A stretch of DNA of 22,931 nt. It comes from Chitinispirillales bacterium. GTDB taxonomy: Bacteria; Fibrobacterota; Chitinivibrionia; Chitinivibrionales; Chitinivibrionaceae. The position numbers and the translations under genes are program-made. How positions within the stretch are numbered: position 1 is the first letter of the stretch; every line of letters begins with the position of its first letter. The stretch covers positions 1 to 22,931 of the forward strand of contig JAIRUI010000067.1 of the NCBI GenBank assembly GCA_031254455.1, read 5' to 3'. This document shows, piece by piece, positions 16,048 through 22,931 of the stretch. The notes under the pieces were generated by a model that did no database searches, was not told where the DNA came from, and saw only the letters and a list, made by a program, of their open reading frames with translations.

Positions 16048-16248
16048 ATGCCATTCAGAATTAACGGGATAGAAACTGAAGTTGGCGGCAATCTGACAAT
16101 CGGGCGGCTTTTGAGCGAACGAAACATTGTCCCGAATATTGTCGTTATACAATACAACGGTAAGATTTTACGCAAAGAATTATTTGACACTACGCAGATA
16201 ATAGACGGCGACAATATTGAGATTTTAAGATTTGTCGGAGGCGGATAA
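16048..16248 (+). CDS. thiS: Sulfur carrier protein ThiS
   Basis: 66 residues with a ubiquitin-like beta-grasp pattern. It starts FRINGIETEV, has DGDNIEILRFV near the end, and finishes with the obligatory Gly-Gly (here Gly-Gly-Gly) that is adenylated and converted to thiocarboxylate as sulfur donor for thiazole synthesis. The ATG follows GGGAG at about six bases. Its TAA overlaps the thiG ATG by one base (16248). The activating adenylyltransferase ThiF is not in the window. Confidence 0.93.
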   Translation: MPFRINGIETEVGGNLTIGRLLSERNIVPNIVVIQYNGKILRKELFDTTQIIDGDNIEILRFVGGG

Positions 16249-17012
16249 TGGATGATTTTCTTGAACTTGCGGGAAAAAAATTCAAATCACGGCTTTTGAC
16301 GGGGTCGGGAAAATACCATGACGAAAGAATTATTAAAGAAATTCTGGAAACGGCCGACTGCGATATAATAACGGTCGCGTTGAGACGTGTTGATTTTAAT
16401 AATCCGCAAAATAATATAGTGAATTTTATTCCGCAGGGAAAACAACTTATGCCTAATACTTCAGGAGCGAGAACAGCCGAAGAGGCGGTAAGAATCGCAA
16501 AATTATCTAAAGAAATGGGTTACGGGAATTGGATTAAAATTGAAGTTATAAAAGATTCAAAATACCTTCTTCCCGACAATTTGGAAACACTTAAAGCGAC
16601 CGAAATACTAGTAAACGACGGTTTTGCGGTCTTTGCTTATATGCAGCCGGATTTGGCAATGGGACGGCGTATGGCGCAGGCGGGTGCGACGGCGGTTATG
16701 CCTCTCGCAGCGCCGATCGGTTCAAACAAAGGACTTTTGATGAAAGAAACCATTCGCATAATGATTGAAGAAATAGACACGCCGATAATTGTCGATGCCG
16801 GAATCGGAAAGCCGTCTCATGCCTGCGAGGCTATGGAAATGGGCGCTGCGGCGATTTTACTTAATACGGCAATTGCGGCAAGCAAAAATCCGGTACTTAT
16901 GGCTAAGGCGTTCAAGAACGCAGTAGAAGCCGGAAGACTTGGTTTTTTGGCGGGATTCGCCAAAGAATCGTCGGTTTCCGCATCGTCGCCGCTGACGGGT
17001 TTTTTGGATTGA
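16248..17012 (+). CDS. thiG: Thiazole synthase ThiG
   Basis: 254 residues, the normal length. It is a TIM-barrel enzyme that joins 1-deoxyxylulose 5-phosphate, dehydroglycine and the sulfur of ThiS thiocarboxylate into the thiazole of thiamine. Signatures are SRLLTGSGKY (residues 14-23), VALRRVD (43-49), LMPNTSGARTAEEAV, and WIKIEVI with Lys97 as the Schiff-base lysine. GIGKPSHACEAMEMGA and LNTAIAAS form the phosphate-binding end. ThiH or ThiO, which would supply dehydroglycine, is not in the window. Deoxyxylulose phosphate is also the substrate of Dxr, encoded 3 kb downstream on the other strand. No TPP riboswitch was seen upstream. Confidence 0.96.
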   Translation: MDDFLELAGKKFKSRLLTGSGKYHDERIIKEILETADCDIITVALRRVDFNNPQNNIVNFIPQGKQLMPNTSGARTAEEAVRIAKLSKEMGYGNWIKIEVIKDSKYLLPDNLETLKATEILVNDGFAVFAYMQPDLAMGRRMAQAGATAVMPLAAPIGSNKGLLMKETIRIMIEEIDTPIIVDAGIGKPSHACEAMEMGAAAILLNTAIAASKNPVLMAKAFKNAVEAGRLGFLAGFAKESSVSASSPLTGFLD

Positions 17013-17022
17013 AAACAAAAAA

Positions 17023-18081
17023 ATGAAAAATATTATAGAAAAGCTTACGTCGCACAAAATGGCATTTATCGGGGGAATTATACTGACAATTTTGTATGCG
17101 GTAATGTTTCTTGCTGAGTTTGTCGCACCATACCATTACGACAGTGAAAGACGAGAACACTCATATATGCCGCCGACAAAATTTCATTTTTTTGATAAGA
17201 ACGGAAAATTTCACTTTCTTCCGTTTTTTTACGAACAGGAATACGAATTTGACGAATATTACAGACGGGTTTTTGTAGAAAATACGGATAAAATGTACAA
17301 ATTTTGTTTATTCGCCAAAGGCGAAAGAGTAAAACTTCTGGGAATTTTAAGTATCGACAGACACTTATTCGGCGCAGACGGGCGAATTTACATAATCGGA
17401 GCGGATTCCCGCGGACGCGATTTGTTTTCACGAATAGTTTACGGTTCACGGGTTTCGCTTACCATAGGATTTGCGGGCGTATTTTTTTCAATGGTTATAG
17501 GTTTGAGCGTCGGCGCTGTCGCAGGGTATTTCGGCGGCGTAATCGACAATATTTTGATGCGGATTTGTGAAATGATAATGCTCATTCCCAGTTTCTTTCT
17601 GCTTTTGGCTTTACGGGCGACTTTCCCGCCGCAACTTTCTTCGGTGGAAATATACTTCATGATAGTTTTGATCTTGAGTTTTGTAGGCTGGGCGGGAACG
17701 GCAAGGATTATTCGCGGCATGACAAAATCAATCTCGCAACGTGAATTCGTTTTGGCTGCGACGGCAATCGGACAAAATCACCTTACGATAATTTTCAAAC
17801 ATGTTTTGCCGCAAACGCTTTCTTTTGTGGTGGTATCACTGACGCTTTCCATACCGTCGTTTATTTTGATGGAATCCGGACTTTCGCTTATAGGACTTGG
17901 CATTCAAGATCCGCACGCAAGCTGGGGAAATTTACTTTCGGACGTTATGAACATAGCCGATATTCATATGCATCCGTGGATGTTAATCCCGGGTGGATTT
18001 ATTTTTATCACAGTTATGGCGTATAACTTTTTTGGCGACGGGCTTCGCGATGTTTTAGATCCGCACTCTGCGGAAATTTAA
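17023..18081 (+). CDS. Oligopeptide-type ABC transporter permease (OppC/YejE-like)
   Basis: 352 residues. A first membrane span (residues 14-34) is followed by an unusually long hydrophilic segment (35-140), as in YejE-type permeases. Then comes GADSRGRDLFSRIVYGSRVSLTIG (residues 126-149), the entry to the core permease domain with five more spans. The EAA loop that contacts the ATPase is EFVLAATAIGQNHLTIIFKHVLP. The end LGIQDPHASWGNLLSD and FFGDGLRDVLDP is typical of DppC/OppC. It should act with a second permease, ATPases and a binding protein, none of which is adjacent. It starts 11 bases after thiG with no clear ribosome site and is probably co-translated. Substrate unknown. Confidence 0.9.
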   Translation: MKNIIEKLTSHKMAFIGGIILTILYAVMFLAEFVAPYHYDSERREHSYMPPTKFHFFDKNGKFHFLPFFYEQEYEFDEYYRRVFVENTDKMYKFCLFAKGERVKLLGILSIDRHLFGADGRIYIIGADSRGRDLFSRIVYGSRVSLTIGFAGVFFSMVIGLSVGAVAGYFGGVIDNILMRICEMIMLIPSFFLLLALRATFPPQLSSVEIYFMIVLILSFVGWAGTARIIRGMTKSISQREFVLAATAIGQNHLTIIFKHVLPQTLSFVVVSLTLSIPSFILMESGLSLIGLGIQDPHASWGNLLSDVMNIADIHMHPWMLIPGGFIFITVMAYNFFGDGLRDVLDPHSAEI

Positions 18082-18179
18082 AATCAAAAAAAAATATTTC
18101 TTTATTTACGATTATAAATATTTTTCAAACAGAAAATATAGTATTTTTATTCAACGAACAACAAAAAGGTTAATAATTT

Positions 18180-19661
18180 ATGAGTAATCGCTACACCGGT
18201 ATATTTTTGCACATTACATCGCTTCCCGGGAATTTCGGTGTCGGCGATCTCGGTTACGAAGCAAAAAAATGGATTGATTTGCTTTCGCAAAATTCCGTAA
18301 AAATTTGGCAGGTCTGCCCTGTTTGTCCTACGGTTTATGGAAATTCACCATACAGCACCCCTTGCGCGTTTGCCGGCAACCCACTTTTAATTTCGCTTGA
18401 AGTTTTGCGCGACTGGGGTTATTTGAAAAACGACGATCTGAAAAATTTTGGCAAAAAACTACCCGACGATTTTGTAGATTTTGAAAATTCGCTTGAAGCG
18501 AAAAACAAACTGTTCAGAAAGGCGTTTGCAAATTTTACTCCGACTGGCGATTATCAAAAATTCTGCGAAGACGAAAATTATTGGCTTGAACCATATGTTT
18601 TATTTATGTCGCTTAGCAAAAAATTCGGGACTATTCATTGGAGCAAGTGGACTAATGATTTCGCGAAATACGACAAAAACACGATTGAAAAATACTCGTC
18701 CGATAACAAAACCGAATTGGATTATTACCGATTTGTACAATTTATTTTCCAGTCGCAATGGTTTGATATTAAAAATTACGCAAACGATCACGGGGTTAGA
18801 ATCTTTGGCGACGTTCCATATTATGTTTCTTACGAAAGCAGCGACGTTTGGTCCAATCAACGCTTGTTTGAATTAGACGACAAAGGGGAACAAATTCGTG
18901 TCGGCGGAGTTCCGCCGGATTATTTCAGTCAATACGGACAACTTTGGGGAACGCCGCTTTATCGTTGGGAAAGAATAAAAGATACCGGCTATGAATGGTG
19001 GATGAACCGTATAAAAAGAGCGTTTTTTTACAACGACATCGTGCGAATTGATCATTTTAGAGCGTTTGAGTCATACTGGGCGATTAACGCAGAAGACAAA
19101 ACGGCAAAAAACGGCGTTTGGGAAAAAGGTCCGGGTAACGAATTTTTCGCTTTAATTAAACAAAAATTCGGCAACGGTATCGAATTGATAGCTGAGGATT
19201 TGGGAGTAATTACTGACGAGGTCAACAAACTGCGCGACAGCGAAAACTTGTGCGGAATGAAAGTTTTTCAATTTGCTTTTGACGGCAACTCTGACAATTA
19301 CTATCTGCCTTATAACTGCAACAGACAAAGCGTTATGTATTCCGGAACGCACGACAACGACACGATTTTAGGCTGGTATAAATCTCTTGACGAGTATGCT
19401 AAAAACCGTGTAAAAGATTATGTTTCGGCAAAATCAGACGAAGAAATTCTTCAAAAAACCATCCGTGAAGTGCTTGCATCGGCGTCAATTTATGCAATTT
19501 TACAACTTGCCGATTTATTAGGACTTGGAAACGAGGCGAGATTTAACACTCCCGGAACAGTCGATAACAAAAATTGGGCGTGGCGTTTCAAATGGGATAT
19601 GATAAAACAAAGTTCGTTCGACAATTTGAAAAAGATGATACAAATTTTCGGCAGAGGATGA
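18180..19661 (+). CDS. malQ: 4-alpha-glucanotransferase (amylomaltase, GH77)
   Basis: 493 residues, normal for a bacterial amylomaltase of the short (Thermus-like) type. Conserved parts are GIFLHITSLPGNFGVGDLG near the start, GNSPYSTPCAFAGNPLLISL (residues 54-73), GDVPYYVSYESSDVW (210-224) and GGVPPDYFSQYGQLWGTPLY (242-261). Catalytic residues are the nucleophile Asp291 in VRIDHFRAF, acid/base Glu339 in IAEDLGVI, and Asp392 in GTHDNDT. The enzyme transfers maltosyl units between glucans and works in glycogen or maltodextrin turnover. The ATG has AAAGG about ten bases upstream. No other glycogen gene is adjacent. It converges with dxr across 73 bases with no convincing terminator. Confidence 0.97.
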   Translation: MSNRYTGIFLHITSLPGNFGVGDLGYEAKKWIDLLSQNSVKIWQVCPVCPTVYGNSPYSTPCAFAGNPLLISLEVLRDWGYLKNDDLKNFGKKLPDDFVDFENSLEAKNKLFRKAFANFTPTGDYQKFCEDENYWLEPYVLFMSLSKKFGTIHWSKWTNDFAKYDKNTIEKYSSDNKTELDYYRFVQFIFQSQWFDIKNYANDHGVRIFGDVPYYVSYESSDVWSNQRLFELDDKGEQIRVGGVPPDYFSQYGQLWGTPLYRWERIKDTGYEWWMNRIKRAFFYNDIVRIDHFRAFESYWAINAEDKTAKNGVWEKGPGNEFFALIKQKFGNGIELIAEDLGVITDEVNKLRDSENLCGMKVFQFAFDGNSDNYYLPYNCNRQSVMYSGTHDNDTILGWYKSLDEYAKNRVKDYVSAKSDEEILQKTIREVLASASIYAILQLADLLGLGNEARFNTPGTVDNKNWAWRFKWDMIKQSSFDNLKKMIQIFGRG

Positions 19662-19734
19662 AAACGAATTTAACGAACAGAAGTAAAAACCGAGTAATAA
19701 CAACAAAAGGCAGAAATAGGACACGTCCAAACAA

Positions 19735-20871
19735 TTAAAGGCAGTTTTGCCGCACTTCCCTATCAATTTCTAAAATCTGTTCCACACTTTCTGCGGTTTG
19801 ACGATTGTGCTTATTAAGCGCCGTTTCTACAATTTCGGCGATTTGTGTAAATTTGATCTCTTTACCGATAAATTTCGCAACGGCGACCTCGTTTGCCGCG
19901 TTCAACACGCAAGGAAGCGTTCCGCCAGCCTTTCCCGCCTGAATACAAAGCCGCAAACAGGGAAATTTATCCAAATCCGGCTCAAAAAACGTTAATTGAC
20001 CTATTTTTGCCAAATCCAACCTTGGCGTCGGCATCATATATTTTCTGTCAGGATATGTAAGCGCATATTGTATCGGCAATTCCATGTCTGGATAACCGCA
20101 TTGAGCCAAAACCGCGCCGTCTATAAAAGTTACCATAGAATGAATTATAGACTGCGGATGAACTACAACGTTTATTTTGTCATAATTTACCTTGTATAAG
20201 TGGTACGCTTCAATTACTTCAAATCCCTTGTTCATAAGCGTCGCAGAATCAATTGTAATTTTTGCGCCCATCGCCCAAGTCGGATGTTTTAGCGCTTTCT
20301 CAGGAGTAATTTCACTGAATTTTTCTTTCTGAAGTTCGCGAAAAGGACCGCCGCTTGCGGTAACGGTAATAGATTCCAATTCTTTACGGTTTTCTCCGTG
20401 AATACACTGCAGAATCGCCGAATGTTCGCTGTCGATAGGAACTATACTGCCGCCGAATTCTGCAAGTAGTCCGTCAATTATCTCTCCGCCGACAACCAAA
20501 CTTTCCTTGTTTGCCAAAGCAACTTTTTTTCCGCGTTTAAGCGCCGCCGCGGTGGGTGCAAACCCTGCCGAGCCGACAATCGCGTTAACCAAAACATCAT
20601 ATTCGCAATTTTTAACCATTTCTACCAATTTATCATGCCCGAAATAAAATTCAACGGCTGAAAAACTGCCGTTGAATTTTATTTCGGTGTTGATGTTAGC
20701 AATCGCACAATATTTTATTGTATCGAACTGCGAAAGTATGCTTTTCCCTTTATCCGTATTATTGTTAAACGAAATTCCGACTAATTCAAAGTCGCCGGGG
20801 TATCGCTTAACGCAGTTTATTGTGGATTGTCCGATTGAGCCGCTTGCTCCCAAAAGCAATATTTTTCGCAT
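19735..20871 (-). CDS. dxr: 1-deoxy-D-xylulose 5-phosphate reductoisomerase
   Basis: 378 residues, the family's usual length. The NADPH-binding GASGSIGQST lies at residues 8-17, NKESLVVGGE at 121-130, the metal site Asp147-Ser-Glu149 in IDSEHSAI, ASGGPFR at 172-178, and GFEVIEAYHL (Glu219) at 216-225. It makes 2-C-methylerythritol 4-phosphate, the first committed step of the MEP isoprenoid pathway. The ATG (20869-20871) directly abuts the TAA of a small upstream gene, and its AGAGGA ribosome site lies inside that gene. The two are probably translationally coupled. Confidence 0.97.
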   Translation of the reverse strand: MRKILLLGASGSIGQSTINCVKRYPGDFELVGISFNNNTDKGKSILSQFDTIKYCAIANINTEIKFNGSFSAVEFYFGHDKLVEMVKNCEYDVLVNAIVGSAGFAPTAAALKRGKKVALANKESLVVGGEIIDGLLAEFGGSIVPIDSEHSAILQCIHGENRKELESITVTASGGPFRELQKEKFSEITPEKALKHPTWAMGAKITIDSATLMNKGFEVIEAYHLYKVNYDKINVVVHPQSIIHSMVTFIDGAVLAQCGYPDMELPIQYALTYPDRKYMMPTPRLDLAKIGQLTFFEPDLDKFPCLRLCIQAGKAGGTLPCVLNAANEVAVAKFIGKEIKFTQIAEIVETALNKHNRQTAESVEQILEIDREVRQNCL

Positions 20872-21141
20872 TTAATTTTCCTCTGAAAAAGTTGTTTTGC
20901 AATAATAGTTTTTTATGGTTTTTGAGATATGTTTTTTATGAGAATCTATATTTTTATGAAAAGAATCATTGTCGATATTATCAATACCTGTAATTTTATT
21001 TTTGATAATATAAGTGTCAAATATTGATTCAATTTTTTCTTTTGATAAATTAGCTTCTATGTGTTCATTAATTTGGTCATCTTCTTTTTGAAAATACTCA
21101 TAGCTATCAACATCAGTTTTTTTTATATCGTAAAATCCCAT
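20872..21141 (-). CDS. Small charged protein upstream of dxr, unknown function
   Basis: 89 residues from the ATG at 21139-21141; a TTG at 21156 would add five residues but the ATG has a purine-rich stretch (GGGGCGAGAG) before it. The protein is hydrophilic and rich in Asp, Glu, Lys, Asn and Ile, with no signal peptide or membrane span. It contains a possibly helical part around EHIEANLSKEKIESIFDTYI, then a His/Lys/Asp-rich tail. Its stop abuts the dxr start (TAAATG), and the position and coupling argue for a real gene. No domain is recognised. Confidence 0.55.
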   Translation of the reverse strand: MGFYDIKKTDVDSYEYFQKEDDQINEHIEANLSKEKIESIFDTYIIKNKITGIDNIDNDSFHKNIDSHKKHISKTIKNYYCKTTFSEEN

Positions 21142-21275
21142 GCTCTCGCCCCGCAAATAAATTTTATATTAATCTTAATATAATACAAAACATTTTGTGA
21201 TTCTACAATAAAATAATAAATAATTTCACGCAATATCAAGAATTATGATAATTAATCTATTTACTTTAGTTGTTT

Positions 21276-21337
21276 GGTGACATATCTTATAAGTCCCTGT
21301 GCAAAGATATTTTAGGGAATTATCCCGATGTCTCCCC
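21276..21337. repeat. Imperfect inverted repeat around a 15-base loop
   Basis: Left arm GGTGACATATCTTATAAGT plus CCCT, right arm complement GGGAGACATCGGGATAATTCCCT, sharing GACAT, ATAA and TCCCT blocks. A folded strand would give a stem of about 20 pairs with a few mismatches. Confidence 0.6.
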
Positions 21338-21533
21338 ATTTGCCGAAATTAACGACTAAAAGTGTTTAGAATATACGTTTTTTCGGGAAATATCAGCAGT
21401 TATTTTGCGCAAATAATATTTTTTGTAAAAAATTAGGGAAAATACCGCACTAAACACTTGGGGACATATCGCGACACTTCCCATAACAATGTATTGTAAT
21501 CGTAAATAACCGAACAGACAGGTTTTGATTCTT

Positions 21534-21538
21534 AGGAG
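21534..21538 (+). promoter_or_regulatory. Ribosome binding site that fixes a TTG start
   Basis: AGGAG seven bases before the TTG at 21546. It selects that TTG over the one at 21525, which would put a charged RRKK stretch in front of the signal peptide. Confidence 0.7.
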
Positions 21539-21545
21539 AAAGAAA

Positions 21546-22388
21546 TTGTATAAAAAGGAAATTACAATTGTATCTTTTATGTTTATTTGTGGTATGTCTT
21601 TGTTTGCACAAGAAGATAACTCAGATAAAAGACGTTTGAGTTTTGGGTTTCGACTTGGTGGAGGTATAGGGCTTTCTGTTCCGAGTAAAGAATACAAAGA
21701 AGCATTTTTGAACGATGATACAGTATTATGGATTCTTGACGATGACGGAAATTATATCGGGGAAATGACAGCTAGAGAATACGGCATTATTCTCCGATGG
21801 AACTACGGAGATGAATCATTTAATTTTGCTCCTTTTGTGAGTCTGCAATTAACCAACTTTTTTGCGGTTCAAACTGAAATGCTTTTCACCAAATACGGTT
21901 ATATCAGTTTTGATAACTTTGGCATACTGCATGTGTTTGGTGACTTTTTAAACTCTGATGATGAATATATTGAACCGGATACTTGTAGAAACGAATTAAA
22001 ACAGAGTAGACATGCCTTAATTTTCCCAATTTTGGCAAAATTGACTTTTCGTCCGGGCAACCTTTCAATTCAAGCATTTGCCGGTCCGCATTTTACCATA
22101 AATATTGGAAAGTTCAGCGAAAAAATTGACGGTAGAATAAAAAAATATAACGATGATAAAGATTATTATCAAGAAAAACCGTGGTATCCCCCAATAGGAT
22201 TGACGACGGGTGCAAATTTTGGTGTAAAAACAAAGATGGGCATTTTATTTTTAGATGCCAGATATTTCACCGACCTCGGTTATTTTAGACACGTTGACGA
22301 TTCTTTTAAATGGGTTCGTCGAGCCGGATTAAGTTTAACCGCAGGATATGAGTTTGCACTTAACTCAAAGAATTCTTCGGAACATTAA
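21546..22388 (+). CDS. Outer-membrane beta-barrel protein, porin-like
   Basis: 280 residues from a TTG at 21546. The N-terminus (MYKKEITIVSFMFICGMSLFA before Gln22) is a clear signal peptide. The mature part starts with a strand pattern (LSFGFRLGGGIGLSVPSKE) and carries alternating aromatic/polar strands such as FNFAPFVSLQLTNFFAVQTEMLF, LSIQAFAGPHFTINIG and MGILFLDARYFTDLGYF. It ends with RRAGLSLTAGYEFAL and a short tail rather than the usual terminal aromatic residue. This fits the general outer-membrane beta-barrel (PorT/OMP_b-brl-like) type seen in FCB bacteria; specific role unknown. It is preceded by the repeat-rich gap and followed by a long hairpin at 22420-22458. Confidence 0.75.
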   Translation: MYKKEITIVSFMFICGMSLFAQEDNSDKRRLSFGFRLGGGIGLSVPSKEYKEAFLNDDTVLWILDDDGNYIGEMTAREYGIILRWNYGDESFNFAPFVSLQLTNFFAVQTEMLFTKYGYISFDNFGILHVFGDFLNSDDEYIEPDTCRNELKQSRHALIFPILAKLTFRPGNLSIQAFAGPHFTINIGKFSEKIDGRIKKYNDDKDYYQEKPWYPPIGLTTGANFGVKTKMGILFLDARYFTDLGYFRHVDDSFKWVRRAGLSLTAGYEFALNSKNSSEH

Positions 22389-22419
22389 AGTTTTTTGATT
22401 TGGAATTGACGAAACTTTA

Positions 22420-22458
22420 CGACTTGCTATGCCTTCTAGTCGAAGGAACAGCAAGTCG
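22420..22458. other. Two-part perfect hairpin between convergent genes
   Basis: CGACTTGCT (22420-22428) pairs with AGCAAGTCG (22450-22458), and inside it CCTTC (22432-22436) pairs with GAAGG (22442-22446), with a 3x3 internal loop and a five-base end loop. It separates the outer-membrane gene (+) from the flagellar remnant (-). There is no clear T-run on either side, so it is only a weak terminator candidate or another repeat unit. Confidence 0.6.
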
Positions 22459-22499
22459 AACATATACAAGATTTTCCTGATTATTAGTTTGCTTTGATT

Positions 22500-22688
22500 C
22501 TACAACTTTCCAATCTGATTAACAGTCTTTTCAAGTGTCGAATCTTCGGATTGTATCGCTTTTGAAAGTATATCATAATTTCTGTGCGCAGAAATCATAT
22601 CGACCATCGTTTTTATGCTGTCCACATTTGAACTTTCCAAATATCCTTGTTGAATTACATATCCGTCCGAACGTACCACAGGATTATT
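22500..22688 (-). pseudogene. C-terminal remnant of a flagellar rod protein (FlgG/FlgF type)
   Basis: Sixty-two codons to the TAG at 22500-22502. The sequence DGYVIQQGYLESSNVDSI, then TMVDMISAHRNYDILSKAIQ and a tail ELEKTVNQI-like segment, carries the conserved C-terminus of FlgG-family rod proteins (IxQGxLExSNVDxxxxMVxMIxxxRxYexxSKAIQ). FlgG forms the distal rod of the flagellar basal body; FlgF is the closest alternative. The 5' portion is replaced by an IS1-family element, and the frame continues from the transposase. The rest of the gene, if it survives, would lie beyond the window. Confidence 0.85.
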
Positions 22689-22931
22689 GGGCCTGCTAAC
22701 TAAATATACATTCAATAATTTCTTCGTTAAAAAAAGTATTAGTGATGCTATTACCATATCAATCGCTTTCGAATAACGACACGTCTTACGATTAAATCTT
22801 GCAAGCTTGCGCCTAATCTTTGCATTCATGCTTTCCACAAAGCAAGTTTCAGATTTCCCTATCAAATGGCGTTGGGCTATATTTACTTTATCGTAAGCAT
22901 AGTTTCCGTCTGTGCAAAGATATTTTATCTT
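22689..22931 (-). mobile_element. IS1-family insertion sequence, one end
   Basis: The transposase C-terminal region is visible and the element continues past the window edge. Its inner boundary is set at 22689 because GGGCCTGCTAACTAA (22689-22703) resembles IS1-type termini (GG...TGCT..AACT) and because FlgG-like coding resumes right after it. The other end and any target duplication cannot be seen. Confidence 0.72.
22689..22931 (-). CDS. IS1-family transposase (InsB-like), C-terminal part
   Basis: Open from the window edge with KYLCTDGNYAYDKV, HLIGKSETCFVES, MNAKIRRKLARFNRKT and RYSKAIDMVIASLILF. These are the conserved C-terminal blocks of IS1-family DDE transposases, including the glutamate-bearing ETCFVES stretch. 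The N-terminal part lies outside the window. The reading frame has no stop before the IS end at about 22689 and runs in frame into the flagellar remnant, ending at 22500. Confidence 0.88.

Larger units (their letters stand above)
21157..21545. other. 389-base intergenic region with nested inverted repeats
   Basis: Lies between the divergent genes at 21141 (-) and 21546 (+). 21276-21298 and 21314-21337 form an imperfect inverted repeat around a 15-base spacer. 21360-21369 (aagtgtttag) is an exact inverted copy of 21450-21459 (ctaaacactt), 80 bases apart. At 21459-21484 a second GGGGACATATC...TTCCC unit resembles the first arm. The outer part (21157-21270) is A/T-rich without a visible gene. 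The pattern suggests a small non-coding mobile repeat (MITE- or REP-like), but no terminal duplication could be fixed. Confidence 0.5.

Noticed and set aside
19662..19734. Terminator between malQ and dxr
   Set aside because: Only a tiny GGAC/GTCC palindrome and repeated AAAGGCAG words are visible, with no proper stem and T-run.

Overview
The window reads as a low-GC (visibly A/T-rich) chromosome segment of a Gram-negative, probably flagellated or formerly flagellated bacterium. Signs of an outer membrane are a lipobox lipoprotein, a signal-peptide beta-barrel protein and a large secreted repeat protein. That repeat protein has GLUG-type repeats, YDG/MBG-type domains and a FlgD-like C-terminal domain. 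This architecture, together with a Gld-type ABC module plus DUF4340, CheV, the MEP-pathway gene dxr and a classical one-piece tmRNA, is most reminiscent of the Fibrobacterota or a neighbouring FCB lineage. The placement is inference from memory and was not computed.

Layout. 1-2698: tail of a GldG-like ABC transporter component, a DUF4340 membrane-anchored protein and a UMF1-type MFS transporter in one tight + strand run; the transporter has no conventional start codon where its family would begin. 2929-3958: a lipoprotein and tRNA-Gly(CCC). 3909-5522: a PHP-domain metallohydrolase on the - strand whose last 16 codons run antisense through the tRNA. 5613-8977: a two-gene - strand operon (uracil-DNA-glycosylase-like protein, then the GLUG/YDG surface protein) closed by a strong hairpin terminator. 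8978-9545: mostly unexplained DNA. 9546-10376: a secreted/membrane protein made of two similar halves. 10422-11771 (-): an HMGL-like aldolase followed by tmRNA (ssrA). 11925-12467 (+): a small GHKL ATPase. 12462-14501 (-): CheV, a 40-residue hydrophobic ORF and MltG. 14672-18081 (+): trmFO, thiS, thiG and an OppC/YejE-like permease. 18180-19661 (+): amylomaltase malQ. 19735-21141 (-): a small unknown gene and dxr. 21157-21545: an intergenic region packed with inverted repeats. 21546-22388 (+): an outer-membrane beta-barrel protein. 22500-22931 (-): an IS1-family transposase reading in frame into the C-terminal remnant of a flagellar rod protein (FlgG/FlgF type).

How the genes fit together. 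Most are housekeeping: tRNA modification (trmFO), thiazole synthesis (thiSG), isoprenoid synthesis (dxr), glycan strand processing (mltG), ribosome rescue (ssrA) and maltodextrin metabolism (malQ). Accessory signals lie in the surface-protein operon, the duplicated protein at 9546, the repeat-rich gap before 21546, and the IS1 insertion that has broken a flagellar rod gene. I found no CRISPR array, phage module or obvious defence system. The best candidates for something undescribed are the coupled 40-residue ORF between cheV and mltG, the palindrome-rich element at 21276-21484, and the pairing of a glycosylase-like protein with a secreted repeat protein.
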